From Gyrodactylus bullatarudis (taxonomy: Eukaryota > Platyhelminthes > Monogenea > Gyrodactylidea > Gyrodactylidae), in contig SSNU01000034.1 in NCBI GenBank assembly GCA_012064415.1, positions 62,001 through 126,000 on the forward strand: a DNA stretch of 64,000 nt, given 5' to 3'. This document shows, piece after piece, positions 35,151 to 48,300 of this stretch. A program made the position numbers and the translations under genes. Numbering within the stretch: position 1 is the stretch's first letter; every line of letters starts with the position of its first letter. Under the pieces are notes generated by a model. It ran no database searches and was not told the DNA's origin. It was given only the letters and a program-made list of their open reading frames with translations.

Positions 35151-38100
35151 ATGCAAGATAAAGATGTTGTCTTTGCTCACAAAAATCTGCAAGACTTGGT
35201 TAAATACGTTTCAAAGGCTCATTCATCCAAGTCACAAGAAAATATTTTCTCAGATGATGTAGTTGCTGCTAGATCAAAGTAACAACCAATGATTTGAGCT
35301 TAATTTTAGGATTCGTTTAGTCTCTTTGAAATTGATGCTCCATTCCCCAGATGAATTCGGAAACTTGGAGGAAGTTGTCTGGCGTAAAGTATTCTATGAG
35401 CCAATATCTTGTCTCAGATCTAATACATCTAGCCTTGTTAGAGCTAGACTTAGGCTACTCGCACTATCAGCTGAATCTTTTTATACTCTATTCATTTTGA
35501 AATTGATTCAAAAGTTCCCTGTTAGACATGAGATTAGAAATATTCTTAAAAAGAGTTTCTTTATCAATGTGAGTACAAATCTAGGCGACAACCAGGACAT
35601 TAAACACCAGGAATGGGCTGAAAAATGTATTTACCAAAGTGTCCTATATCTCGGAGATATTTGTAAGTCGGTAATTTGTAATTTTCCCAGTTAGATATTC
35701 TAGCCGTCTTGGCGAGCCAAATGCAGACATTTTTAGTCTGAACTACTATAAAATGTGCACTCAAATTATGCCGAATTATGGAATAGCCTACAATCAATTG
35801 GGATTACTAAACTTTTCTCCAAACTGTCATTATCTCAATAACCTCTATTATTTCCTTCGATCTCTCACTGTTGATTTTAAACCCTTTATCGGAGCATTCA
35901 ACAATTTTCTCACATTTCTAAAGACCAATGAAATTAACTATGGGGAAATACGCAATGATATTAGTCCCCTTGTTGATCTTCTCTCATTGAAGGGGAGGAA
36001 AGATTTCATCTTTAATGTAAAACAAATGGATGAGTTGAGCATTCGGCTAGTCCACATAATCTACAAGACCTTTGAGTGTGAATTCAACCAAAACACTCCG
36101 CCATCCGGTGAAGTGGCAAGTGAACAGATTGCTTTTGATTGTAGCGCCATCATTAGAGATCTAAAAATATTCCATGACCTTGAAGATTTTATTCTACCCG
36201 GAATTATTCACAAGCTCCATCGACATTCATGGTATCTGTACAGGAAAGATTTCAGCAATACCAATAAAATTGATTACAATCAAATCTCCCTTGCCGACCT
36301 CTTAATCGATGGGGTCGGGGGTTATAAGGGGAAAAAGATTGTTTCCCATTTTGCCATCTCTGATAACTCCCTCTTCCATAGTCTTGTCGTCTATTTGGTC
36401 AGTATTCTAATCATGATTCTGGACTTGATAAAAATGAAGAAAGAAAACGATGGAAAATTTGAAGATGTAAGCATTCGCTAATAAAATTTTCGACAGAATA
36501 CATTTCTACATTGTACACAAGTAATTTTCTAGAAATATTTCTCAAAAATACTTGGTTTTTACTATTTTTTATGAAAGTTTATTGATAAATCTTGACTCAA
36601 GTTTTTTCATCATCTTCAAAATGTCTTCCAGAAGAACTCAAATGTCTCCTTGAACTTATTGTTTGCACTCACTGACACTCTGATGGATCATTTCAACCTG
36701 AGGATGGAGAAATGCCTAATGTTGGCCTCCCAACCAATACCGGAGATTATGGAAAAGACAGAGAATATTGATCGTCACTCAGAGGACAACAACGATGACT
36801 CGGACGAAAATCAAACGTCCAATCCAAAACAGTCGGTTAACCTTTTCGATTGTTCCTCTGAGGAAAATAACAATGAAGACGAAGAGAATTCCATACAATC
36901 AAACCAGAATAAAGACTCCACAATCAGTGAGTTTAAGTTTGCTCCAAAGAAGAATTAACTCCACCATCTTGAGGTTATTATTAGGTAGCATTAATTGGTA
37001 TTAATTTATCGTTATATTAGGTGGAAGAAATAGAGGCTGGACAATAGCAAAAGGGATAGGAATATGATGAAAGGGGGTAATATCGATCTTTCTTTGATTG
37101 GTTCTTCTAAAATTGTCGAGCCATTGCTGAAAAAAAGCCTGTAGTAATTTCAATTCTTAATGTCTGTCCTCAGATCATACTTAATGGTTGATGACAGTGA
37201 AAATGGATTATTGATCAAATCAGTAATATTTAGATTGTTTTCACAGGGTTTTCAGGATATGAAATCAAGCCTTTTTAGCATAATAAAATACCAAATGCTA
37301 CTTCATTGCATGTTGACATTTTTAGTTGTATGTGAGAGGGACTGTTCCATGCTCCACCAGTGGAACACATCACTTTCTTGAGCAATAATTTTAACTGAAA
37401 GATACTTAAAATAATATTTCACGCCTCATTAGAAAGGAAATTTATTAAGCTACAAAATTCATAAAGACAGCTTTGCACTGATGCCAACTAATATAAAGTC
37501 ACTTGAAGAAGGGTGATCTTTTGAAAATCTAGTCAAATATATAGAACATTTTTTTGAAAACCTATTTGCTGAGGCCTTAGGAAAAAATGAAATAACTTTC
37601 AATCGAAAAACAATAGCTGTAAATTTTATATATACAATCACCTACTTAATATTTCTCATTCTTTAGGAGATAGCTGGTTTTGGAGCTAAAAGATGACAAT
37701 TTTAACCTTTATTATCTTTTGGGTTAATCTCAAAAGTAGCCCCAAAATTTTCATAAATTCCAAAAGTAGTCCCAAATCTATTCGAAAAATTCCAAAAGTG
37801 GGAATAATCCTAAAAATAGCCCCATTTTAGAAAATTTATCTCAGATTTAGCCCCAAAAATTTCCATCTAATCCCATCATAATTCAGTTCATAGTTCTCAA
37901 CTGAATTATAAAGATAATACTAAAGCGCACGAAGGCTTCAATATCTTTATCAGTACAGATCCAAATATAGCACTTGTCGTTATTTTTCTTAACTTTGAAT
38001 GATTTCTGAGTAAAAATCGAATAATCCTGAATGAATTTTTTGGCATCTTCTTTCAAAGAATAAGAGTTCCCAACAGTTAGCGAAGTCATCAGATGAAATA

Positions 38101-41100
38101 ATGAAAGTTTATTGTAAAACCAAAAAAAACCAAGAACTTATTAATTATTTATAAATAAATAATGTATACTCCAAGAATACATAGAACAATTCATATCCCT
38201 CGTTAAAAAATTAAGATTTATAAAAAAATATTTCTAATTAATAATTCATAGAGATGAGGAACAAATTATTTTTAAATTCGTAAACCTATTATCTTTATAA
38301 TCCAGTTGAGAACGATGAACCGAATTACAATGGGGTTAATTTTGGAAATTCTTGGGGCTAAATCTGAGATAAATTTTCTAGAATGGGGCTAGTTTTAAGA
38401 TTATTCCCACTTTGGGGCTACTTTTGGAATTTTTCGAATAGATTTGAGGCTACCTTTGAGATTAACCCTTATCTCTTAAATGATGATTCTGTTTTCAAAA
38501 AGGAATTCAGATTCGGAATCAGCGTTATGATTTTGATAAGGTTTAAAATTCCCCAACTCGTGTGATGAAAAAAATAATAATTCGGGACATTAAAGGATTA
38601 AATTGATGTTGAAGAAGACAGTGTGATTCTTTACAATTTTTCCCCAATTGCGGGTGTAAATAATGGGAGGGAATTTTATTTTTTTTTAGATTTGACACTT
38701 ATTATAATTTCAACTCGGAGGGGTCCGAGAAGACAGGAATAGGCTTGTTAGGTGTATAACTGTAATAATTTAATAATTGTCATCTTAGGGAAACCGAGAG
38801 AAAAGATTCTCTCAAACCGAAGTTCAAGCTGTTCCTCATCAAATTCATCCTATGATGATGACGACGAAATGCACTTTGGATTCCTACACGACAAGGAAAT
38901 ATTTGCAAATGTCAAGCTTTCGAACGTCCATTCGTCAGATGAAGAGGCGCCCCGTCGTCTCATAATCGTCCAACCATCCTCTTCGTCATCTTGCTCCGAT
39001 ATTGAAGAGAATGATGTCGGCTCCGTTGATCTCGATTATAACCCAGACGAGGAGAAAGATTTATTGGCCATCAAGTCGCCCATAAGTCAAGAGTGAGTAA
39101 AACTGCTTTTGTAGACATTCAACCTACACAGCGGCAAAATCATATTACTAGAACATCAAAAAGTCATATTTTACAGTTATATATAGGTCATATTTTGCAA
39201 TACGTCATAATTTTTTAAAGGCATATTTATGCATAATTTACATAGAATCAGATTTTTAGAAAATTGAAAGAAGATGTATTAAAACCAAATGTACATTTCT
39301 TCAAAAATGATATTAGTTAAAAGTGGTAGTAGAAAAGTTCTCTTCAGGTCTTATAATATGACTCAAAAATAAAGGCGCCTAAAAATGAGCGATCGATATA
39401 TGGCAACCAAAATGCCTTTTTTGAGAGTGAGTCTAAAATACTCTTAAAGGAATAAAAATTCAGTCCTTTTTTTTCTAAACCTCTTAATAAGAGTTTCAAG
39501 TTTGCCTATTTGGAGGAGGCTTGCCTTTTTTTTAAAAGGATTGCTTTTTCATTTTTTTCAAGGATTGTGCAAGATTTTTATCATTGTTCATCTTGATCTT
39601 AGTTAAATTTTCATTGTCTGAATCTAATTTTATGGGGGACTCGGTAAAACAGCCAATAGAAATGGCTTATCCAACTCAACATCTCATTCTCATTCTATTC
39701 ACTTGACAGGCTTGAAGAGTTGATTAATTTTTTTTAAATCACTACTTGTGAGAGACTTTCGATTTTATGAATATACCTTTTTAGCTTTACTATGTTGTTA
39801 AAGCTACTTTTTGGATTTTTAAAGAGATCTCCTTTAAGTCCTCTTTTAGCAGATATCTTCTTGGGATGCTTTTTGTGAGAAACATTCGATTTTATGAGTT
39901 TGCCTTATTCAGAATTAAAAATTGCCTTTTTTCGTTAAAAAGTATGCTTTTTACTGGTCGCCCTAATTATAATTGATGAAAAAAACATATAATTTCTTTC
40001 CAGAGCTAGTCCTGAAAACTCGGACAACGAGGAAGATGAAAAGAACGATGGTTCTTCTTTTCCTGGTCCTCACCAGGCTGATTTTAATCCTCCTCAAAAT
40101 CCCATTCTCGATATAAAGAAAGAACGAGAGATTCGCATTCGATTCGGGTGCTGTGAATACTTGACAGACAACATAATGACGATTATCAATATTTTCACTG
40201 CCTGGCTAAGGGAGAACCCGGACTATCTGGATACTTTCAAGTCGAATCATAAACCGCTAAAACTCTGGACTGCTAAACTTGTCAACATGCTCAATGAGAT
40301 AATTCCCCTCTATGAGTATCTCAGACAAGAATGCCTAGCCTATACTAAACAGGGCTCTGATACAAAACTTCTCTTTCTCTGTCGCATAACAAGCCCTCAT
40401 ATTCGTACTCAAATCTGCAATATATTCCTGAATAGTGATGGTATTAATTACAGACCCAAAAGTTTCTTAGCTCTCCCAGAAGATTACCTACTTGTCGGCT
40501 TAACATCACTCAAGGATTTGCATTCAACAATTCTTTTTGACTCGAAATCTAGTGAAGAAATTGATCATCAAGAGATTAGTACAATCTTTGTAAGTCACCA
40601 TTTTCCATAGAAAACGTGTCTGGTTGGCTATAAAAGAGCTATTAGAACAATTCCAAAATCTACTACTGTCTCTTCCATAGAAGACTAAAAGATGTTTAGC
40701 AATAATATAGAAACCCATACTGAAAATCGACTAATTTAGGATTATATTCTCAGTCACCTACGCAGATGATGAATCATCAGGGCAACTCAAAATGATTCCT
40801 AAAAATCGGCCCAATAAGACCTTCAGAATAGTAATTGCGTATAATAATTTTAGTTTTCTGGGTTTGGATTAGATTATGTCATCATTACTGCAAAATATGA
40901 TTATCTTCGTTTTTTATTGAGTAACAGTAAAATTCCAAACTAAAACGACCCGTTTGTTCTTTAGTGGGTTGCACCTTGAGTTTTTCGTGAAAATTCAAAA
41001 TAACACAAACACTTGATTTATATAAAACTTTATCGATAAAGTCTTTCTATAGGAAGATTAAACTCTTGAAACTTGGTTTCTATTGTTGTAGAATCAGAAT

Positions 41101-44100
41101 TTTCTTAAATGATCTTGTACAAACGTGATAAAAAATCCGATTAAAATCATAAGCATTTATAGGCATTTTGGTTCCCCAAATGATGATGGGCTAGTTCAAA
41201 TATTTTCGTGCCAGAATTACATTTATCTATACCCCTCTATGGATAACAAATAATTAATAAAATGCTGTATTTCCATGAAAGAAAGAAAAATATTTGATAA
41301 ATTTTATCTCACAATTAATAGTTTTTACCTTTTAATATTTTACTTAGACATTTTACCGCGTGATACGTTTGATGATGTTCGCCAAATCATTCTCCCAGAT
41401 GGCTGACAACCTTGATGTCATCTTTAATTTTGATAACAAATATCAGATAAAAACTGACATGTCAATCTACGTAAGTTCCTGCTCCCCAATAGCATTCAAT
41501 ATACCCAAGTTTAATTCAAATTTGTTTTCTAAATTTAGGAATCCATGAAAGCGAATAATATCGTCAATGAAATAAGATCACGTCATAAACGATCGAGACG
41601 TGGAGGCCGAAATCGATCAGGCAGAAGAATCAGCTCAAGGGCTAAGCCAGATCGTCGACATGGTCATGCCACCAAGCAGAGGGAGTCCTCTCTTGAAAGG
41701 ACCACTCAAAAATTGGAAAATCCCAAGCCCCTACTTGTGGAAGGGAAGGAGGAGAATGCCATGAGTAAAGACGAGGTGATGCGACGCCTAGCCAAAATGC
41801 GTCTTGCCTCTGAGATTAACAATCTCAAGACCAAGGTTACACCAGAGAACAACATGGACAATAGAATTGAGTAATTTGTATTTTATCCTTGTTCCTTGCT
41901 GGGTGACTAGAGATAGTTTTCTAAAAGTTGGCAAATTTTGCCTACCCCAAATGTTGTAGAAACTTTTTAGGCGTTTCTGATGATATATAACACTTATGGG
42001 TTATGAAAGAATCTTCTGATTACCATCTAAATGTATTAAAATCGAGAAAGCAATTATTTTTCGAAGATCTGAAATCTGAAAATACCAGTATTAAAAAGAA
42101 ATTATTTATTGATAGTTATTCATTTTAAATAGTTTACTGAATCAATTCCAAAATAAAGAGAAATTAGAAACTCTACTCAATACTCAAAAGTAGCTTCATT
42201 TTCGATAAAAATGGTAAAATTGACATCCCCCTTGATCAAGATGAGGTTTATTTATTACATCATTGATTATAATAATTACTATCAATGTAGAGAATTTTTG
42301 AAAAACAGTTCTTAAAAAACTATTCCTAATGATTTAAGAGATGTAAAGATTCATGACCCTTCTACAACTGAAAGTAATCCATTCATTTTTACTGTCTTAG
42401 ATCACCAGAACTGATTATTGACCAAAGTGTCGATAGCAAGTTTAACCTACCACCTTGTCTCATTCTCGACTCGGCTACAATCATTGGTCACACTGAATTT
42501 GTCAAGACTATAATCAAATCTAAATATTTCATGGTAATCGTTCCAGAAGCAGGTATGTTTCTCATTTTCATTCCTTATTGCTACTAAATATTCGCCTTGT
42601 GAAATGCTTATGAGGAGAACATACCAAAATTTTTGATTACTCAAACTCATGAGATTTCTTGCTGAAAAGCACTTGCAACGTGAGGTCTAATTTCTTGTCG
42701 AAAAAGTTTTTCATTGCTTTGACAACAATTCACAGGTATAAAAACAATCTCAGGGGTTTGCTCAGGCTTAAAAGAAAAATATGGCTCTTTGGAAATTGCT
42801 AATTTTAGATGTAAACCTTTGATCGTTCTTCGACTAAAATTTTAATCTATCAATTTGCTCTCAACTGACTACGTTCTTGTATTTCTTTGATAAAGTGATT
42901 GGTCATTTGGACTATTTAAAAACAAAGACAGTTTTGGCAAGAACCTCTATTCGATTCCTGGAGCAGAGTGCTTCAACTGGCAATGAAGCCTTCCAGATTC
43001 AAAAGCCCGATGAATTTCCAACCTCGGTCAAGTTTGACAAATACCAACCCTTCAATATAACTCAGTGTACAGGGAAGAAAAATGATGCTGTGGAGGATCA
43101 GAAATCTTCAAACACCAATAAATGTACTCAGAGAACAACTAAACGTTATTCCAGCATCATTGCTACAGCCATATATCAGGCTTTTGTAAGTTCCCTTTTC
43201 AAAATTAAGCCTCCTTAAAAGAAATACTGCTCTATATCATTAATAAACCTTGATTCTATATAAACCTAATTGATAGGAAGATGAGAATTTACCTTTTTTA
43301 CAAAAACTCAATATTTTTCTCAGGAAAGTCAGGAAAAATTTTATCTTTCGAATTCCATGATAAAATAAGCCTATGCTTTGTGGAAATTTGAAAAAGTCCC
43401 AAATTTCCACTTTTTCAACTTTTAAACTCAAAGTTTTTATCGATTTCAAAGATTTGCAGCATTTAAATGCAGATATTCAAGACCAGCATTAAACAAAAAA
43501 TTCGAATTCGGCTGCAGAAAATAACAGAAATTCATTATTATTGTGATAAATCGAAAAATTTGAGTTCATTGATTATAACGAAAGGGAATGATCCAAAATT
43601 TGAAAGCGTAACTTTTTCTTGATAAAAGTAGATTCCTCTCTACCTCACGGCCCAATTCGAATTCTTTGTTTAATGTTGGTCTTTAATATCTGCATTTAAC
43701 TGCTGCAAACCTTTGAAATCGATAAAACCTTTGAGCTTAAAAGTTGAAAAAGTGGAAATTTGGGACATTTTCAAAATTCGAAAAACGGTCTTATTTTGGT
43801 CAGATTGAATTTTTTCAGAAATTTTTTCAAATTTCCACAAAGTATTTATTTTATCATGGAATTCGAAAGATAAAATTTTTCCTGAGAAAAATATTGAGTT
43901 TTTTGTAAAAAAGGTAAATTCTCATCTTCATATCAACTAGCCTTAATACTGACTATAACGTACTAATCTTGCTACCTGACTATGTTGTCTTCTGACAAGC
44001 GAATAACTCCCTCAAGAATTATTTGGTTCAAAATTACAGGGCTACTGGGCATCTTCAAAATGGGTATAGATAAATACATCTTAGATAAGATTAAATTTGA

Positions 44101-44467
44101 GGTAGATTCAAAGCACTTTTAATTTTGAATCAGTTAAGATTTCTTTTGGAAACATTTAACTCTGTAATTTTCTAAGAAACTATCGAAAAACTGGGAGCCC
44201 AACGTCTATACACAGCCTGACAGCATGTGTGCCAAAGGGCATGTGGACCTATTGGATTTGCAAGATTACAACGTTCGCAATCCCAACAGCTCAAACGTGA
44301 GCATTGTCCTCTCCAATAAACTCCGTAGATCAGCTTGTGGCCTTGATTCCAAGGACTGTACCATACCGATATCATTATTGGAGTATGCCCACAACTATGG
44401 TGTTGATTTTATTCCACTAACCTCTCTGATGCAATCATTTAAACAGATTAAAAAGAGGACTACCTAG
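35151..44467 (+). CDS. SMG5: SMG5, nonsense-mediated mRNA decay factor
   Basis: Binds phosphorylated UPF1 (with SMG7) and recruits decay factors during NMD. Eleven exons: 35151-35278, 35310-35662, 35691-36466, 36632-36926, 38789-39092, 40004-40589, 41348-41470, 41539-41870, 42401-42552, 42896-43185, 44177-44467; 1,209 residues (human about 1,016), phase consistent throughout. N-terminal 14-3-3-like/TPR region shows SMG5 landmarks: LMLHSPDEFGNLEEVVWRKV, YLGDIFRYSSRL, MPNYGIAYNQLGLL. An acidic Ser/Asp-rich insert (exons 4-6) follows, then a basic Arg-rich stretch (exon 8) and a C-terminal PIN domain (CLILDSATIIGHTEF, KYFMVIVPEAVIGHLDYLK). The PIN domain keeps the first Asp, but the later position reads VLSNKL where the nuclease SMG6 has paired Asp, so it is probably inactive, as in other SMG5 proteins. 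The first two introns are 31 and 28 bp. Introns 4 and 10 carry MITEs. AATAAA at 44508. Confidence 0.92.
37721..38468. mobile_element. Non-autonomous Mutator-like element with 9-bp target duplication
   Basis: A 748-bp element in SMG5 intron 4. Arms 37721-37919 and 38287-38468 are long inverted repeats beginning GGGTTAATCTCAAA. Flanks TTATCTTTT (37712-37720) and TTATCTCTT (38469-38477) are a 9-bp duplication with one mismatch, as made by MULEs. The interior holds a minus-strand frame resembling a MULE DNA-binding domain (listed separately). Confidence 0.75.
37883..38089 (-). pseudogene. Remnant MULE/FAR1-type DNA-binding domain
   Basis: The 68-residue frame contains TVGNSYSLKEDAKKFIQDYS, then KSFKVKKNNDKCYIWIC. 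This order (Vgx-F-S-EEA--FI--Y, then F-VKK---DK--Y---C) is that of the N-terminal zinc-finger/WRKY-like domain of MULE transposases. The catalytic domain is absent. It begins inside the right part of the left arm. Probably a leftover from an internally deleted autonomous element. Confidence 0.55.
39093..40003. other. SMG5 intron 5 with dispersed repeats
   Basis: The intron contains an ATATGACC-type repeat (39170-39245, inverted relative to 8190-8285), the ~50-bp repeat shared with 21472-21525 (39260-39312) and T-rich, loosely repeated GCCTTTTTT words up to 39960. Probably a decayed DNA transposon. No coding content. Confidence 0.4.
40590..41347. other. SMG5 intron 6
   Basis: 758 bp of AT-rich intron in which I see no repeat, RNA or coding feature. 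Confidence 0.5.
43266..43940. mobile_element. Hairpin MITE family A, copy 2
   Basis: A 675-bp element in SMG5 intron 10. Inverted arms of roughly 240 bp start CTAATTGATAGGAAGATGAG and end CTTCATATCAACTAG. It shares arms and interior with 1491-2084. No open frame of note. The right boundary matches the CTAA-type ends of the other copies. Confidence 0.75.
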
Positions 44468-45339
44468 ATCTAAATGATCTAAATCAGATGAGCAGAATGT
44501 CTTTTTAAATAAAAAAAGTTATTTCAATTAATCATTAGAATTATTCGGGGTTTGCATAAATTGATAAGTACAGTTCTTCAGATTACAACAATTGATTATC
44601 GTGAAAAAAGGTGTGTGAAGAGGAAAAGTCAATCATGTCTTGGAAATTATTGGTGCAAACTAACTATAGCTTAAATTAGCTAAAATTGGATAAGAAATAT
44701 CATTGTTTGAAAAATTTATTAGGAGAAGCAACCTATCGATATTTAGATAAACTTTTTCTAGTGTACTGAAGTCTTCAGTCTGAAGAAATAACTACTGTAA
44801 TAAGAATTGAGAATTTGACAGCGTTACAGAATTGACACTGACCAATAAGTTATTGGCAATAACTATAGAGCTTTAGTTTATTATGAAAAACACTAAAATC
44901 GGGGCAATGAGAACGACAAAAATGAAGCCATCTGATTGGTCAGACACTTTTTAGGTTATGATTGAGATTACGTCTCTAGTGAGGCCAAATCTTAAGATTT
45001 TTTGGGGTTATCTATCACTGGTTAAAATTTCATTAAAATCGGTATAGAAGTTTAGGCTCACAAAATTGTAATATATTTTTTATCCAGGTGGCAAGGGATG
45101 AATGTTATGTTTTTATTATCTCTATTTCTATCTCTAATTCTACGTAGAGAAGCCACAAATCTTAGTAAAAAAGTACTCACTGAGAAAAAAATTCAATTCG
45201 GTTCAACATTGACATCAAATTTATTTATTTGTAATGATAAATTATCAATTATAATAAAATTACACATAAAATAGCTGTTTAGGACATCTTAAAAACAAAT
45301 TATTACAAAAATAATGATAAAAGGAAAGCTATATGACAA
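44468..45339. other. Convergent intergenic interval SMG5 / Ki-67-like
   Basis: Contains the SMG5 AATAAA at 44508-44513 and, on the minus strand, overlapping AATAAA signals at 45220-45229 for the Ki-67-like gene. Otherwise nothing recognisable over about 700 bp. Confidence 0.55.
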
Positions 45340-48300
45340 TTATTTACGACGTGTCGAACGCTTTGTTGCAGGTTTCTCTGGTTCACTAGATTCTCCTGAT
45401 CTTTTACTTCTCCTAGGAGTAGAATCTACTTCTGGTTGAACTTCAGACTTGGATGATTTAGCATCAGATTTTTTCGTTCTTGAACTGGTCACTTTAGCAG
45501 GATTCTCTTCGATTTTGGTTCTTTTAGATCTAGTCAATTTGACTTCAACCGAATTTGCTGAAGCATCCTCAATAACTTTTCTTTTATTCTTTTTGGATGA
45601 TGAGCTTTCTACTAATGTTGGCTCTGCTGCAACTGACTCTTGAGTTTTCTTGGCTCTCGTCCTAGAAGAAGTGACAGTACTGGTCGAGGAGACTCCGTCT
45701 GTATTTTCAGCAGCAGTTCTCCTACTTCGAGTTCTGTTATCGGATGTGGAAGAGGGTTCTTCCGGGCTAGATTGAGATGCAGATTTTGTTGATTTTTTTG
45801 CTTTGGTTACCGGTTTTTTAGGTAGGTCATCAGCTTCTTCTGTCTCCACTTTGGATTTTTTAGTGGTAACCTGACGTGAGTTAGTGGTTCGTTTTTTGCC
45901 AACTTTTTCATCAGAAGAAGACAATTCTTGTTCAGGCGATTTTCTCGTCCTTCGAGTGGCTTTAGGAGCTACATCTTCCTCACGGGTGGGAGATTTCATT
46001 TTGACAGGCACCGATTTTTTCACAGTTGGCTTTGGTGTGTCATCTTGAGTTCCATCTTCGGTAGTTTTATCTAATAAAAGAAGATTAAAAATAATTAAAA
46101 TCTAAGTTGGAGTTTTGTCAATTACTTGAATTCTTGGTTCTTGTTCTTGTAGTTCTCTTGGTTTTTGTTTCAATTTCATCTTCTTGCATTAAAGCCTTTT
46201 GAGTTGGCTTCCTAACGCGCTTTGAAGTAGTTTGGACCTCTTCCTCTATCTTCTGGTCCTGTAAAACGATGAGAAATCATTTAATGATGGGAAATAAAGA
46301 TAACAACTGAATAAAAACATGAATATTGGAATAATTGGGCATACATTCTTTCTTGATGCTTTTCTTGGAGTCTTAGGCTTGTTCTTCGAAGATTTGTCAT
46401 CTAGCGGGATAGATTTTCTTTTTATAGCAAGATTAGTCAATAGACTAGAAACACTGCGGGTTTGTGAGTTTTCATCTTGCTCAGGACTTGAAACCTGATT
46501 GGATTCAACAACAGTAAGCGATTGTTTTATGAAACGTCGAGGTGTTTTAGATCTAAGTGACTGGTTAGCCACAGAGACGTTTGGTGATTCCTCAACTCGC
46601 TCAGGAGACTTCATGTCTTTAGCTGCAGACCTTCTTCGAGACTTCATATCCTTGGCAGCAGAGCTTCTTGGAGATTTCAAGGACTTATTAGACACAGAGA
46701 CGTTTGGTGATTCCTCAACTCGCTCAGGAGACTTCATGTCTTTAGGTGCAGACCTTCTTGGAGACTTCAAGGACTTATTAGACACAGAGACGTTTGGTGA
46801 TTCCTCAATTCGCTCAGGAGACTTCATGTCTTTAGCTGCAGACCTTCTTGGAGACTTCAAGGACTTATTAGACACAGAGACGTTTGGTGATTCCTCAACT
46901 CGCTCAGGAGACTTCATGTCTTTAGCTGCAGACCTTCTTCGAGACTTCAAGGACTTGTTAGCCACTGAGACGTTTGGTGATTCCTCAATTCGCTCAGGAG
47001 ACTTCATATCCTTGGCAGCAGACCTCCTTGAAGACTTCAAGGACTTATTAGACACAGAGACGTTTGGTGATTCCTCAACTCGCTCTGGAGACCTCAACTT
47101 AAGGGATTTGTTAGACACAGAGACGTTTGGTGATTCCTCAACTCGCTCAGGAGACTTCATGTCTTTAGCTGCAGACCTTCTTGGAGACTTCATATCCTTG
47201 GCAGCAGGCCTTCTAGGAGACTTCAATTTCAAGGACTTATTAGACACAGAGACGTTTGGTGATTCCTCAATTCGCTTTGGAGACTTCCTGTCTTTGGCTG
47301 CTGAGATTTTTGATTTTTTAGTAGTGTTCCTACTCTTTCTGTTCATAGATCTTATAGAGTTATACTTTATGATTTCAGAATCATTCATTTCATGAGATCC
47401 CTCCCCAATATTCAGATCATTCTCGTGTGTGTCCTCAGATCTGTGTGAAATATTAAGATTCTTCTTCGAGTTTGATGATCTATCTTTAGACTTTTCTGCT
47501 GATTTCCGAACAGACGATGATCTAACAGATGAAATTCTTGAAGATTGTATAATTTCACAGCTACTTTCGACAAGATCTTCAAATGATTGGTTGACAATTG
47601 ACTTTTTAGGTTTGCCCAAATCATAAATACTCTCATCCATGTAGGAAGGACTCTTGGAAATTCTTCCACTGCTGGATATTCTTGAATTGGGTGAAAGGGG
47701 TACTTGAGTCGATGAGATGGAGGTTTTAGATTTTTTATTTGAGCCTGAACTGTTAGATTGTCGCAATTTGAATCCTGCTGAAATTTCCTTTTGGAATGAA
47801 GGTGACTTTTGTCGTGAAACTGAAGATATTCTGCTGATTGATTTTTGAAAAAGAGCTTGAACAGGAGATGCGGTCACTCTTCGCGATGATTCATCAATGG
47901 ACCGCTTGAAGATGAATAAGTGATAGAGATTATTATTTAAAAATCTTTTTTAATTTCGCAAACATACTCTTGAATATCTTTCCATTTCAACATTGGGAGA
48001 ATCAAAATCAGATTTAGTCGAGATGATCTTTGGTTCTTCAGTGTCGTCAATTTCAAGAATACTGCAGTTGGGCGATGTAAGAGGGATTGACTTTTTACCT
48101 TGGACGCTTTTCTACAAAATAAATCATCAATCAGTTTATTCATGTATAATCAAGATAGTTAATGGTGAATTACCTTTTGGCTACTTTTATGAGCGTCTGA
48201 ATCCTTTTTGGAGATGTCAGCCTCTTCAACCTAAGGAAGTAATGGTTGATATAACGAGAAAATTTTCAATTTTGTTTTAGCTTACTTGATAATTTTTGAC

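Noticed and set aside
46499..47395. Plus-strand open frame of 298 codons with a striking DTETFGDSSTRSGDF repeat
   Set aside because: It is the exact antisense of the Ki-67-like coding repeats and is open only because of their composition. The minus strand has splice-consistent exons and recognisable domains.
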